Assembly: GCF_018863415.1 (NCBI RefSeq) | Contig: NZ_JAHKSN010000037.1 | Span: 1-20,243, forward strand | Length of the DNA stretch: 20,243 nt | Direction: 5' to 3' | Origin: Deinococcus aestuarii | GTDB lineage: Bacteria > Deinococcota > Deinococci > Deinococcales > Deinococcaceae | Part shown: positions 1 to 6,813 of the stretch, one piece after another | Layout of the letters: each line of letters begins with the position of its first letter | Numbering within the stretch: position 1 is the first letter of the stretch | The notes under the pieces: model-generated | Databases searched by the model: none | Seen by the model: the letters and a program-made list of their open reading frames with translations, nothing else | What the model was told of the DNA's origin: nothing | Program-made: the position numbers and the translations under genes

Positions 1-154
1 GGTAGATGATGGGTGAGGTGTATTCCACCGCGTCGGCGATGCGGCGAATGGTGACCGCGGCCCACCCCTCCTGCTCGCCGATGGTGAGGGCGGCCTGGAG
101 GATGCCCTCGCGGGTCGCCTGTTTATGCCTCGCTCGCCTGGCCTGCGCCGTCAT
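1..154 (-). CDS. TetR-family transcriptional regulator, N-terminal part (cut by window edge)
   Basis: The minus frame from the ATG at 154 reads 51 codons to the edge without a stop. It begins MTAQARRARHKQATREGIL and continues into a helix-turn-helix with the TetR pattern (AALTIGEQEGWAAVTIRRIADAV, then YTSPIIY). This covers the basic N-terminal arm and nearly all of the DNA-binding domain; the ligand-binding part lies outside the window. An AGGAGGA ribosome-binding site ends 5 nt before the start, which fixes the start. A perfect inverted repeat (164-178) lies just upstream and could be its own operator. The damaged AraC-family gene ends 75 nt upstream on the same strand. The family is clear; the ligand and targets are unknown. 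Confidence 0.85.
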   Translation of the reverse strand, partial: MTAQARRARHKQATREGILQAALTIGEQEGWAAVTIRRIADAVEYTSPIIY

Positions 155-163
155 TCTTCCTCC

Positions 164-178
164 TATAGAAAATCTATA
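164..178. promoter_or_regulatory. Inverted repeat, candidate TetR operator
   Basis: TATAGA-AAA-TCTATA is a perfect 6-bp inverted repeat with a 3-nt centre, 9 nt upstream of the TetR start at 154 and just outside its ribosome-binding site. It is an AT-rich island in GC-rich DNA. TetR repressors often bind such palindromes at their own promoters, so autoregulation is the simplest reading. Binding is inferred. Confidence 0.45.
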
Positions 179-228
179 ATTGATAAGTACGACCTGTCAA
201 GGTGTCTCTATCAACCCTGGGTGACGAC

Positions 229-1242
229 TTATCCTGGCGTCAACGTCGAAGGTCGGGCTCCTTGAACTGTGGGGCTCTCCAGCGTCCCGGCCAGACCACC
301 TGCCTGCCAGCGCGTCAGGTCCTCCCGAGGCGACGCTCCGAAGAGGCGGCGATATTCCCGGCTGAACTGCGACGGGCTGTCGTAGCCGACCCTGAAGCTG
401 GCCCCGGTGACATCCGCCTCCCGACTCAGCAGCAATCGGCGCGCCTCTTGCAGCCGCAACCTTTTCTGAAACCGCAGGGGGCTGAGGGCCGTCACCGCCT
501 TGAAGTGGTGGTGGAAGCCCGACACGCTCATGTGCACGTCCCGGGCCATCTGCTCCACCCGCAGGGGTCGGTCGTACTCCCGCACCAGCCGCTCGATGGC
601 GGTGGCGATCCGGTACGTCTGCCCGGCGGTCTGCACCATCGCCCGCAGCCGACCTCCCTCCGGGCCGACCAGCAATAAGTAAACGAGTTCACGCAGGATC
701 AGGGGAGCCAGCGCGGGGATGTGCTGTGGCGTGTCCAGCAGGCGAAGGAGCCGCCGCACGGCGTCGTGAACCAGCGGTTCGAGCGCGGTCACCACCAGGC
801 CGGCCTGTCCGCCTGTCTCCGGCACCTCTGAGGGGAACTCCACCGACAGGGCGGCAATCAGGGCCGGATCGAGGTCGATATGCAGGGCCAGATGCGGACG
901 GTCGGGCGTGGCTTCCAGAATCTACGCGGTCAGCGGGAGGCTGACCGAGACCAGCAGCAGGTCCTCCGGGCCATACGTCAGGGACTCTTCGCCCTGCTGC
1001 ACCAGCTTGCGGCCCTGCGCGACCAGGCACACCGAGGGCGTGTAGACCGTGTGTACCGGCCCAGACTGCGCCAGCGCCCGGTAGAGATGCAGTCCCGGAA
1101 CGGCGGTGGACTGGAGGCCCAGCCCGGTCGCGTGGCGGGTGAGCAAATCGGTCAGGGTCGGCGGCTGGGCCGGGTGAGCAGCGAGCACAGGAGGGACGGG
1201 CATGGGGGACAGTCTGCCCTTCAAAGCACCTGACCATCTCAC
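229..1242 (-). pseudogene. AraC-family regulator interrupted by one in-frame amber stop
   Basis: One minus-strand frame runs from the GTG at 1242 (GTG AGA TGG; GAGG lies about 6 nt upstream) to the TAA at 229-231, broken only by a TAG at 922-924. The part before the stop matches the AraC_N domain (VYTPSVCLVAQGRK, then DLLLVSVSLPLTA). The frame resumes directly with ILEATPDRPHLALHIDLDP, as expected for the same domain. The C-terminal part holds a two-helix AraC DNA-binding domain (RVEQMARDVHMSVSGFHHHF and ASFRVGYDSPSQFSREYRR). Full length would be about 337 residues, normal for the family. An ATG at 1203 is another possible start, but it has no clear ribosome-binding site. It lies divergent from the SDR gene at 1451, a common arrangement for an AraC activator and its target. 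The downstream half could be expressed alone by reinitiation. A sequencing error is also possible. Confidence 0.8.
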
Positions 1243-1450
1243 ACCGCCTCACGGTTGTTCCGCTCCCGTTTGCAGGATCAGGCAAGTTCTCTCCAGCATC
1301 GCGCTATCGGGAGGGGCGGGTTCTGGAGGAGAGTAGGCGGGCAGGAACGAGGAGAACAGCTCTCGCTCACCTTCCCGCAGTGTCATCACCTCACCCGCAG
1401 GCCCTGGCACAGTGCCGGGTCCCGCAGCTCTCATTCTGGAGGAATCTTCC

Positions 1451-2194
1451 ATGACCACCCCTACTACCCCTGGGCGCGTCGCCATCGTCACTGGCGGGTC
1501 GCGCGGGATCGGGCGCCAGAGCGCCGAGCACCTCGCCGCCGACGGCCAGGCCGTCGTCATCGCCTACGCCAACAACGATCAGGAAGCGAACGACGCCGTG
1601 GCCGCCATCCGGGCCGCCGGCGGCACCGCCACCGCCATCAAAGTCGATGTCTCCGACGAGCAGGCCGTCGAAGCCCTCTTTGCCCGCACCGAGCAGACTT
1701 ACGGCGGCGTCGATGTCGTCGTACACGCGGCGGGCATCATGATCCTGAAACCGCTGGCCGAGTTCGGCATGGACGACTTCGACCGGCTGCACCGGGTCAA
1801 CGTCCGGGGCACCTTTCTGGTGAACCAGCAGGCGGCCCGGCGGCTCCGACCTGGCGGCGCGATCATCAACTTCTCCAGCTCGGTCGTCGAACTGGCGCTG
1901 CCCACCTACGCGCCCTACGCCGCCACCAAGGGGGCGGTGGATGCCCTGACTCGCATCCTCGCCAAGGAACTGCGGGGCCGCGACATCACGGTCAACGCCG
2001 TGGCGCCCGGTCCTATTGCCACCGACCTGTTTCTGGACGGCAAGGACGAGGCCACCATCGACCGCATGGCGAAGATGAACCCGCTGGAGCGCCTGGGCAC
2101 CCCGGGCGACATCGCCGAGGTGGTGTCGTTCCTGGCCGGGCCGGGGCGCTGGATCAACGGTCAAGTGGTGCGCGCGAACGGAGGAGCGATCTGA
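1451..2194 (+). CDS. SDR-family NAD(P)-dependent oxidoreductase (FabG-like)
   Basis: A 247-residue classical short-chain dehydrogenase. The Rossmann cofactor motif TGGSRGIG is at 14-21, HAAG (usually NNAG) at 92-95, the structural Asn at 118, the catalytic Ser in FSSS at 141-144 and YAATK at 156-160. PGPIATD follows at 187-193 and NGQVVRANGGA near the C-terminus is typical of FabG-like members. It should reduce or oxidise a carbonyl/alcohol substrate in the cytosol with NAD(P)H; the substrate cannot be read from the sequence. The ATG at 1451 is chosen over an upstream GTG at 1412 because GGAGGA lies 7 nt before it. The next SDR starts 1 nt after the stop, so the two are co-translated. The AraC-family gene is divergent and may have been its activator. 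Confidence 0.93.
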   Translation: MTTPTTPGRVAIVTGGSRGIGRQSAEHLAADGQAVVIAYANNDQEANDAVAAIRAAGGTATAIKVDVSDEQAVEALFARTEQTYGGVDVVVHAAGIMILKPLAEFGMDDFDRLHRVNVRGTFLVNQQAARRLRPGGAIINFSSSVVELALPTYAPYAATKGAVDALTRILAKELRGRDITVNAVAPGPIATDLFLDGKDEATIDRMAKMNPLERLGTPGDIAEVVSFLAGPGRWINGQVVRANGGAI

Positions 2195-2195
2195 C

Positions 2196-3113
2196 ATGCC
2201 CAAGACCATCGTCATCAGCGGGGCGAGCAGCGGGTTCGGGGCGCTGACGGCACGCGCCCTCGCCGACGCCGGGAATGTCGTCTACGCGGGTATCCGCGAC
2301 ACGCAGGGACGCAACGCGGGCGCCGTGCGCGAGGCCCAGACCTACGCCCGCGAGCGCGGGGTGGACCTGCGCACCGTCGAGCTGGACGTGTCCTCGCAGG
2401 ACTCGGTGGACGCCGCCGTCGCCCGGGTGCTCGCCGAGGCGGGCGGGCTCGACGTGCTCGTCCACAACGCCGGGCACATGGTGAGTGGCCCTGCCGAGGC
2501 CTTCACCCCGGAGCAGCTCGCGCAGGTCTACGACGTGAACGTGCTGGGCACCCAGCGGCTGAACCGCGCGGCGCTGCCCCACCTGCGCCGCCAGGGGCAC
2601 GGCCTGGTGCTGTGGGTGGGCAGCTCCAGCACGCGGGGCGGCACGCCGCCCTACCTGGGCCCGTACTTCGCGGCCAAGGCGGCGATGGACGCGCTGGCCG
2701 TGAGCTACGCGGCGGAGCTGGCCCGCTTCGGCATCGAGACGAGCATCGTGGTGCCGGGCTCGTTCACGAGCGGCACGAATCACTTCGCCCACGCGGGTCA
2801 CCCCGCGGACGCCGGGATCGCGGCGGAGTACGAGGCGAGGTACCCCGGCCTGCTGGACTCGGTGGCCGAACGGCTCGCCGAATTGGCCCCCCCGGATGCC
2901 CCTGCCTCTCTGGTCTCGGACGAGATCGCCCGGATCGTGGCGCTGCCCGCAGGCGAGCGGCCCTTCCGCAGCCATGTGGACCCGGCGAACGACGGCTCCG
3001 AGGAGGTGAGCATGGTCGCCGACCGCATCCGCGAGGCGTTCCTGACCCGCCTCGGCCTGGCCGACCTGCTTCATCCCGCGACGCCTGTCGAGACCTCCAG
3101 GGAGGGAACGTAG
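2196..3113 (+). CDS. SDR-family oxidoreductase, second of a pair
   Basis: A 305-residue short-chain dehydrogenase, longer than the FabG type because of a C-terminal extension. The cofactor motif GASSGFG is at 9-15, HNAG at 90-93, GSSS at 142-145, and the catalytic Tyr and Lys in YFAAK at 157-161, followed by PGSF at 188-191. GRN or related residues after beta-2 do not settle NADH versus NADPH. The ATG follows the previous stop by a single base, with GGAGGAG inside the end of the upstream gene, so translation is coupled. The two SDRs may act in sequence on one substrate, but no substrate can be named. It is convergent with the TetR gene at 3274-3948. Confidence 0.92.
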   Translation: MPKTIVISGASSGFGALTARALADAGNVVYAGIRDTQGRNAGAVREAQTYARERGVDLRTVELDVSSQDSVDAAVARVLAEAGGLDVLVHNAGHMVSGPAEAFTPEQLAQVYDVNVLGTQRLNRAALPHLRRQGHGLVLWVGSSSTRGGTPPYLGPYFAAKAAMDALAVSYAAELARFGIETSIVVPGSFTSGTNHFAHAGHPADAGIAAEYEARYPGLLDSVAERLAELAPPDAPASLVSDEIARIVALPAGERPFRSHVDPANDGSEEVSMVADRIREAFLTRLGLADLLHPATPVETSREGT

Positions 3114-3273
3114 CGTCGAGCGTTCCCGAGGCACGGCCCTGGAGGTGGGCCGCCCTGCGCCGCGCCTGAGCCTCACCGCGTTCCCTTGTCCCCTGGCCCG
3201 CCGCATCAGGGCGGCAGGAGGCGGGGGAAGCCGTGGGGGAGCATGCCGCCGGGGAAGAGGCCCAGCGGCACGC

Positions 3274-3948
3274 TCACTGTTCCCGGGGCTCGGTTTGCCA
3301 GGCGCGCTCCAGGTCGGGCAGGGTGAGCGCCGGTTCCGACAGGACGGCAGCAGACGCGCGCAGGCCGTCCACGAAGATGGCGGCCTGTCGGCGGTCGGTC
3401 TCGCGTTCGTCGGGGAGGTTGGGAATGCGCTGGGCCAGGCGGGCCGACGCGATCATGACGTCAAGCGGGTTCACATCGGGCCGGATGGTGCCCGCCGCCT
3501 GCCCGGCCCGCAGGAGGTCTCCGAGTTCCTCCCACAGGGTCCGGCGGGCCTGCACGTCGGCCTCCACGGTGGAGGGCGGCGCCCCCCTCAGCGGCAGCAC
3601 CAGCACGTCCCGCTGGTCGAGTATCCCCAGCAGGTAGGCGCGGATGGCCTCCAGCGGCTCGTGGGTGGACGCCCTCGCCCGGCGCAGGGTCGCCAGCGCC
3701 ACCCCGTAGGAGCGGCTCACGAGCGCCGCCAGGAGCACCTCCCGGTCGGGAAAGTGGCGGTAGAGCGTGCCCGCGCCCACCCCCGCATCCCTGGCGATGG
3801 TCTGCATGGTGAAGCGCGGGCCTTCCCGCAGGAAGGTCGCGGCGGCTGAGATCAGCAGGTGCTCGCGGTTGCGGGCAGCATCCGCCCGCAGCGTGGGCCT
3901 GACTGCACCTTCCCAGGTGCTTCCCGGTGGGTCGTGTTCCTCGCTCAT
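3274..3948 (-). CDS. TetR-family repressor divergent from the NmrA-type gene
   Basis: A 224-residue TetR-family protein. The helix-turn-helix is FTMQTIARDAGVGAG then TLYRHFPDREVLLAAL, about residues 46-77. The rest is a helical ligand-binding region with VDGLRASAAVL near the end, as in many uncharacterised TetR proteins. The ATG at 3948 is preferred: GGGAG lies 7 nt upstream, while the in-frame ATG at 3954 is too close to that site. Upstream in-frame codons to 4032 would read through the operator. The divergent gene at 4071 and the perfect palindrome at 3987-4010 make control of the NmrA/cupin pair and of itself likely. The ligand is unknown. Confidence 0.9.
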   Translation of the reverse strand: MSEEHDPPGSTWEGAVRPTLRADAARNREHLLISAAATFLREGPRFTMQTIARDAGVGAGTLYRHFPDREVLLAALVSRSYGVALATLRRARASTHEPLEAIRAYLLGILDQRDVLVLPLRGAPPSTVEADVQARRTLWEELGDLLRAGQAAGTIRPDVNPLDVMIASARLAQRIPNLPDERETDRRQAAIFVDGLRASAAVLSEPALTLPDLERAWQTEPREQ

Positions 3949-3986
3949 CTTCATTCTCCCGTCAGGTGGCTGGAGGGTCGAACACA

Positions 3987-4010
3987 TAAACGGAGAATAC
4001 GCTCCGTTTA
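3987..4010. promoter_or_regulatory. Perfect 24-bp inverted repeat, candidate TetR operator
   Basis: TAAACGGAG-AATACG-CTCCGTTTA has 9-bp perfect arms and a 6-bp spacer. It sits in the 122-bp gap between the divergent TetR (start 3948) and NmrA-type (start 4071) genes. The arm resembles the AACGGA-type half-sites bound by many TetR repressors. Binding here would block both promoters. The palindrome is seen; its role is inferred from position and family. Confidence 0.75.
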
Positions 4011-4070
4011 GCGGGGTGGGGGAACGCTTCACCCATCTCGCCCTGAGTCTTTTCCCACGGAGGTCACGCT

Positions 4071-4949
4071 ATGCCAGCATCCACTTCGACCGTCCTCGCC
4101 GTCGGGGCCTCGGGCAGGTTCGCGGGTCTGGTCGTGCCCGAACTCGCCCGGCGCGGCGCGCGGGTGCGGGGGCTGATCCGCCGACCGGACGACGCGGACC
4201 GGGTCATGAGCAACGGCGCGGCGGAAGTGGCCGTGGGTGACCTCACCGACCCGGCGAGCCTGGACGCGGCCCTGGAGGGTGTGGCGTCGGTCTTTTACAT
4301 CGCCCCTGCCTTTCTGCCGAGCGAGGCCGAGGTGGGCCTCGGTGTGGTGGAGGCGGCGCGCCGGGCTGGAGTCCGCCGGTTCGTGTTCTCGTCGGTGATC
4401 CACCCGGTGTTGAGCGAGCTGGACAACCACCGGGCCAAGGCCCCGGTCAAGGAGGCGATCATCGACTCGGGCATGGAGTACGTCCTCCTCCAGCCCGCGC
4501 TGTTCATGCAGAACCTGGCCGGAGGCTGGCCGACCGTGGTGCAGAGCGGCACCTCCACCGAGCCCTGGTCCCCCGACACCCGCTTCAGCCGGGTGGACTA
4601 CCGCGACGTGGCCGAAGTGGCCGCGCTCGCCCTGACCCAGGACCACCTGAACTGGGGCACCTATCAGCTCTGCGCCGAGGGCTGGCTGAACCGCCACGAC
4701 CTCGCCGCGTTGATGAGCGAGGTGCTGGGCCGGACGATCCAGGTCGGCACGGTCGGCCAGGAGCGTCGCGGGGGCGCGCCTGCGGGCGGGATGCAGAAGA
4801 TGATCGAGTGGTACAACCACCACGGCCTCCTGGGCAACCCGCTCACCCTGCGCGCCATCCTGGGCCGTGAACCACGGACCCTGCGCGCCTACATCGAGGA
4901 ACTGGCCGCCCAGCCGCCGTCCGCCGAACCACGGGCCTCGGCCTCCTGA
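4071..4949 (+). CDS. NmrA/NAD(P)H-binding atypical SDR protein
   Basis: A 292-residue protein of the NAD(P)-binding NmrA-like atypical SDR family. The glycine-rich loop GASGRFAG is at 12-19, a variant of GATGxxG. VRGLIRRPDDADR follows beta-2, then a GDLTDPASLDAAL motif, and VRRFVFSSVIHP about residue 100, where typical SDRs carry the catalytic Tyr and Lys; here these are not obvious. Members act as NAD(P)H quinone oxidoreductases or redox sensors; which applies is not clear. GGAGG lies 8 nt before the ATG. The cupin gene follows after 46 nt on the same strand, and the TetR gene is divergent across the palindrome at 3987-4010, so a repressible two-gene operon is likely. Confidence 0.88.
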   Translation: MPASTSTVLAVGASGRFAGLVVPELARRGARVRGLIRRPDDADRVMSNGAAEVAVGDLTDPASLDAALEGVASVFYIAPAFLPSEAEVGLGVVEAARRAGVRRFVFSSVIHPVLSELDNHRAKAPVKEAIIDSGMEYVLLQPALFMQNLAGGWPTVVQSGTSTEPWSPDTRFSRVDYRDVAEVAALALTQDHLNWGTYQLCAEGWLNRHDLAALMSEVLGRTIQVGTVGQERRGGAPAGGMQKMIEWYNHHGLLGNPLTLRAILGREPRTLRAYIEELAAQPPSAEPRASAS

Positions 4950-4995
4950 GGCGGTTCAGGCCGACTTCAAGCAGATCTTTTCCAGGAGAACCCTC

Positions 4996-5535
4996 ATGAC
5001 TGATGCCTCTGCCCCCCCCGCTCTCCTTCCCGCCGACGACCCCGCCCGGCAGCTCACCGTGGCCCGTCCGGAGACCGACCCGAGCCTGCCCCACGTCGCC
5101 ATCATGGGGGACACCTACACGATTCTGGTGACGGGGCGGGAGACGGCGGGCCGCTACACCCTGATCGATATGCTCGTGCCCCCCGGCGGTGGTCCCGCTC
5201 CCCACCGCCACGACTTCGAGGAGATGTTCAGCGTGCTGGAGGGCGAGATCGAGCTGACCTTCCGGGGCCAGACCCTGACGGCGCGGGCGGGCGAGACGGT
5301 CAACATCCCCGCGAACGCGCCGCACGCCTTCACGAACAGGACGGACCGGACAGCGCGGATGCTGTGCGTGTGCGCGCCCGCCGGTCAGGAGGAGTTCTTC
5401 CTGGCCGTGGGCACGCTGGTTGCCACCCGGACCACGCCCGCCCCGACGATGAGCGAGGCCGAGCGCGAGGCGTTCAAGCGCAAGGCCGCCGAGCTGGCCC
5501 CGAAGTACCGCACGGAACTCCTTCCGCCTGCCTGA
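4996..5535 (+). CDS. Cupin-domain protein
   Basis: A 179-residue single-domain cupin. Motif 1 is GPAPHRHDFEEMFSVLEGE, with likely metal ligands His70, His72 and Glu76. Motif 2 is GETVNIPANAPHAFTN, with the fourth ligand at His110. All four ligands are present, so a metal-binding beta-barrel is expected; whether it is an enzyme or a binding protein cannot be told. A charged helical tail (EAEREAFKRKAAELAPKYR) follows. AGGAG lies 8 nt before the ATG at 4996; the frame is open further upstream, but that part overlaps the previous gene and has no such site. It is the second gene of the TetR-controlled pair. A 28-bp piece of its 3' end is repeated at 5686-5713. Confidence 0.9.
   Translation: MTDASAPPALLPADDPARQLTVARPETDPSLPHVAIMGDTYTILVTGRETAGRYTLIDMLVPPGGGPAPHRHDFEEMFSVLEGEIELTFRGQTLTARAGETVNIPANAPHAFTNRTDRTARMLCVCAPAGQEEFFLAVGTLVATRTTPAPTMSEAEREAFKRKAAELAPKYRTELLPPA
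5451..5478 (+). repeat. Direct repeat copy 1 (inside cupin 3' end)
   Basis: 28 bp inside the cupin gene, encoding the tail region SEAEREAFK, is found again at 5686-5713 with a single mismatch (C to A at a third codon position). Confidence 0.8.
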
Positions 5536-5569
5536 GCAGGCAGTGGAGTGATCGCTCGGCTCAGGCAGG
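5527..5569 (+). terminator. Inverted repeat over the cupin stop codon, possible terminator
   Basis: CCTGCCTGAGC (5527-5537) pairs perfectly with GCTCAGGCAGG (5559-5569), giving an 11-bp stem with a 21-nt loop. The loop holds a smaller GAGT/GCTC hairpin. The left arm contains the cupin stop codon. An alternative shorter hairpin, CTGCCTG-AG-CAGGCAG (5528-5543), shares the left arm. No T-run follows, so it may be a factor-dependent terminator or an mRNA-stabilising structure and not an intrinsic terminator. Confidence 0.45.
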
Positions 5570-5685
5570 GCGCTTCACACCGGTGAGGTGCCCAGGGTCC
5601 GCAGCCCCGTCCCCGCTCACCGTTCAGCGGTCGGCCGGCCTTCGGCGTGGTGATCCGCCACTTCACCCGGACAGATGTCTTCCGC

Positions 5686-5713
5686 GAGCGAGGCCGAGCG
5701 AGAGGCGTTCAAG
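5686..5713 (+). repeat. Direct repeat copy 2, remnant of a cupin 3' end
   Basis: 27 of 28 bases match 5451-5478. In the frame starting at the ATG at 5675 it encodes ASEAEREAFKGSHQQ then a stop, preserving the cupin tail peptide SEAEREAFK. The one difference is synonymous (CGC to CGA), which suggests a remnant of a related cupin gene or a partial duplication, not chance. Confidence 0.6.
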
Positions 5714-5858
5714 GGGTCGCACCAGCAGTGACGCGGAAACAAACGCCAAGCCTCCACGCCCTGCTCCAGGTCCTCAACACGAGCCTGCCTCGCGTCTCGA
5801 ATAGGCAAGGTGCCGCGGCACCAAGCGGAGCGTCAGGGTGGGTGAGCGCACGTCAACC

Positions 5859-6066
5859 TCACGGCCGGCTGGGGCGACCGACCAGCCTCGTTCCCAGGCC
5901 AGCCGCGAGCAGGCTGGCCGCCCCGCACAACATGACCATGCAGCGCCCCTGCCGCGACGCTCACGGAAGACACGGGGTTGTCCAGAATGCTCTGAAGGCG
6001 ACGGCCCTCCTGCACGCTGCGCCGCACGGCATTCCGGGCGGCTCGGAAGGAGGTCGCGGTGACCCC
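5859..6066 (-). pseudogene. Possible decayed 3' end of a membrane-protein gene
   Basis: Directly after the stop of the TetR gene (6068) the minus strand reads TATSFRAARNAVRRSVQEGR and on in one frame. After one frame change it reads MVMLCGAASLLAAGLGTRLV then GRPSRP and a TGA at 5859-5861. The last part is a plausible final transmembrane helix with a short cytoplasmic tail, as at the C-terminus of MFS exporters. TetR genes are often followed by the exporter they control, so a deleted exporter is a reasonable guess. No diagnostic motif remains. Confidence 0.3.
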
Positions 6067-6067
6067 T

Positions 6068-6622
6068 CTAGCGCTCGATCAGGCGGGCCACGGCGTCCTT
6101 GATGGCCTGGCGGCGCGCGGCGCGGGCCTCCTCGTCCCGGAGGTCGGCGACACAGGTGGGCAGCTCGACCAAGGCCAGCAGCAGCTCCAGAAGAACGGGG
6201 GCCGGAAAGTGGGTCCCGAGCCTTCCCTCCCGCTGTGCCTGAGCGATGGCCTCGACCTTGGCCTGGACCGTCTCGGCCAGGCGGGAGGCCTTCTCCCCCC
6301 CGCCCCCCCGTTCCAGGCGGTCCCAGTTCACCAGCCGCATCAGCTCGGGGTGCGCCTGATACCGGTCGAACACCCGTGCGGCGTACTCCGGGAGGTCCTG
6401 GGTGTCCAGCGGCACTTCCTGGAGGTGCCAGGCGACCAACCACTCGCCCACCGCCTCCAGCAGCCCCTCCTTACTGCCGAAGTAGGTGTAGATCATCGCC
6501 TTGTTGCTGGCCGACGCGGCGGCGATGCGATCCACCCGGGCACCCGCGATGCCGTAGTGAGAAAACTCGGCCACCGCTGCCTCCAGGATGCGCTTGCGGG
6601 TGGCTTGGGCGTCACGCTTCAC
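6068..6622 (-). CDS. TetR-family repressor divergent from an SDR gene
   Basis: A 184-residue TetR-family protein. The basic start MKRDAQATRKRILEAAVAEF leads into the helix-turn-helix ARVDRIAAASASNKAMIYTYF, with GSKEGLLEAV next (about residues 28-57). The C-terminal region (LVNWDRLERGGGGEKASRL and following) resembles TetR_C domains of small-molecule sensors. The start is a GTG at 6622, with no other usable start upstream. A -10 box TACAAT ends 6 nt before it, which implies a leaderless or nearly leaderless mRNA. Two inverted repeats, 6647-6666 and 6697-6716, lie in the gap to the SDR at 6810; one covers its promoter region. It probably controls itself and that SDR. Confidence 0.88.
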   Translation of the reverse strand: MKRDAQATRKRILEAAVAEFSHYGIAGARVDRIAAASASNKAMIYTYFGSKEGLLEAVGEWLVAWHLQEVPLDTQDLPEYAARVFDRYQAHPELMRLVNWDRLERGGGGEKASRLAETVQAKVEAIAQAQREGRLGTHFPAPVLLELLLALVELPTCVADLRDEEARAARRQAIKDAVARLIER

Positions 6623-6628
6623 CCCCCG

Positions 6629-6634
6629 ATTGTA
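6629..6634 (-). promoter_or_regulatory. -10 box of the TetR gene, leaderless geometry
   Basis: TACAAT (minus strand) ends 6 nt before the GTG at 6622, so transcription starting 6-7 nt downstream would begin on the start codon itself. This spacing is common in Deinococcus. No good -35 is seen at 17 bp; the region there overlaps the operator-like repeat. Confidence 0.55.
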
Positions 6635-6646
6635 CGGGTTCCCAGT

Positions 6647-6666
6647 TCAACTAACTAGATAGTTGA
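6647..6666. promoter_or_regulatory. Inverted repeat 1, candidate TetR operator
   Basis: TCAACTA-ACTAGA-TAGTTGA has perfect 7-bp arms around a 6-bp centre. It lies just upstream of the TetR -10 box and its right end overlaps a TTGACA (6663-6668) that could be a -35 for the SDR side. A repressor bound here would cover both directions. Confidence 0.65.
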
Positions 6667-6696
6667 CAAGGGGGGCCTCATTTGGTGAAGTAGAGC

Positions 6697-6716
6697 AAAC
6701 AACCAGTTGGTTGTTT
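6697..6716. promoter_or_regulatory. Inverted repeat 2, second candidate operator
   Basis: AAACAACCA-GT-TGGTTGTTT has perfect 9-bp arms and a 2-bp centre, 50 bp centre-to-centre from the repeat at 6647-6666. The half-sites are related (CAACTA versus CAACCA). It lies downstream of the likely SDR -35 region, where a repressor could block initiation or elongation. Two different regulators, or one repressor bound at two sites, are both possible. Confidence 0.6.
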
Positions 6717-6750
6717 CGTGGACCCAGCCGCCCTTCCTGGAGGCACCCCT

Positions 6751-6813
6751 ATGCCCAACACGTTGAAGAGTCTTCCGCACCTGTCACCAGCCACACCCTG
6801 GAGGCCGTCATGA
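6751..6813 (+). CDS. 20-codon leader ORF translationally coupled to the SDR
   Basis: ATG at 6751 opens a 20-residue frame (MPNTLKSLPHLSPATPWRPS) that stops at TGA 6811-6813. That stop overlaps the SDR start as ATGA. GGAGG lies 7 nt before the ATG, as good a site as the one used by the SDR (GGAGG at 6800-6804). The peptide is proline-rich and has no recognised domain. The arrangement suggests coupling or attenuation of SDR translation; a chance frame cannot be excluded because the ORF is short. Confidence 0.4.
   Translation: MPNTLKSLPHLSPATPWRPS

Larger units (their letters stand above)
5536..6067. other. Gene-free 530 bp with decayed gene pieces
   Basis: No intact gene is seen between the convergent cupin and TetR genes. 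The stretch holds the 3' hairpin, a 7-bp inverted repeat (CGGTGAG 5581-5587 with CTCACCG 5616-5622), the second copy of the cupin-tail repeat (5686-5713), and on the minus strand a short membrane-protein-like fragment (5859-6066). It reads as the scar of lost genes. Confidence 0.6.

Noticed and set aside
1406..1416. GGCAC-A-GTGCC palindrome before the first SDR
   Set aside because: Arms of 5 bp are expected by chance at this GC content, and AraC regulators normally bind direct repeats.
2154..3206. 350-residue open frame on the minus strand
   Set aside because: It is the reverse shadow of the second SDR; His/Arg-rich text with no domain.
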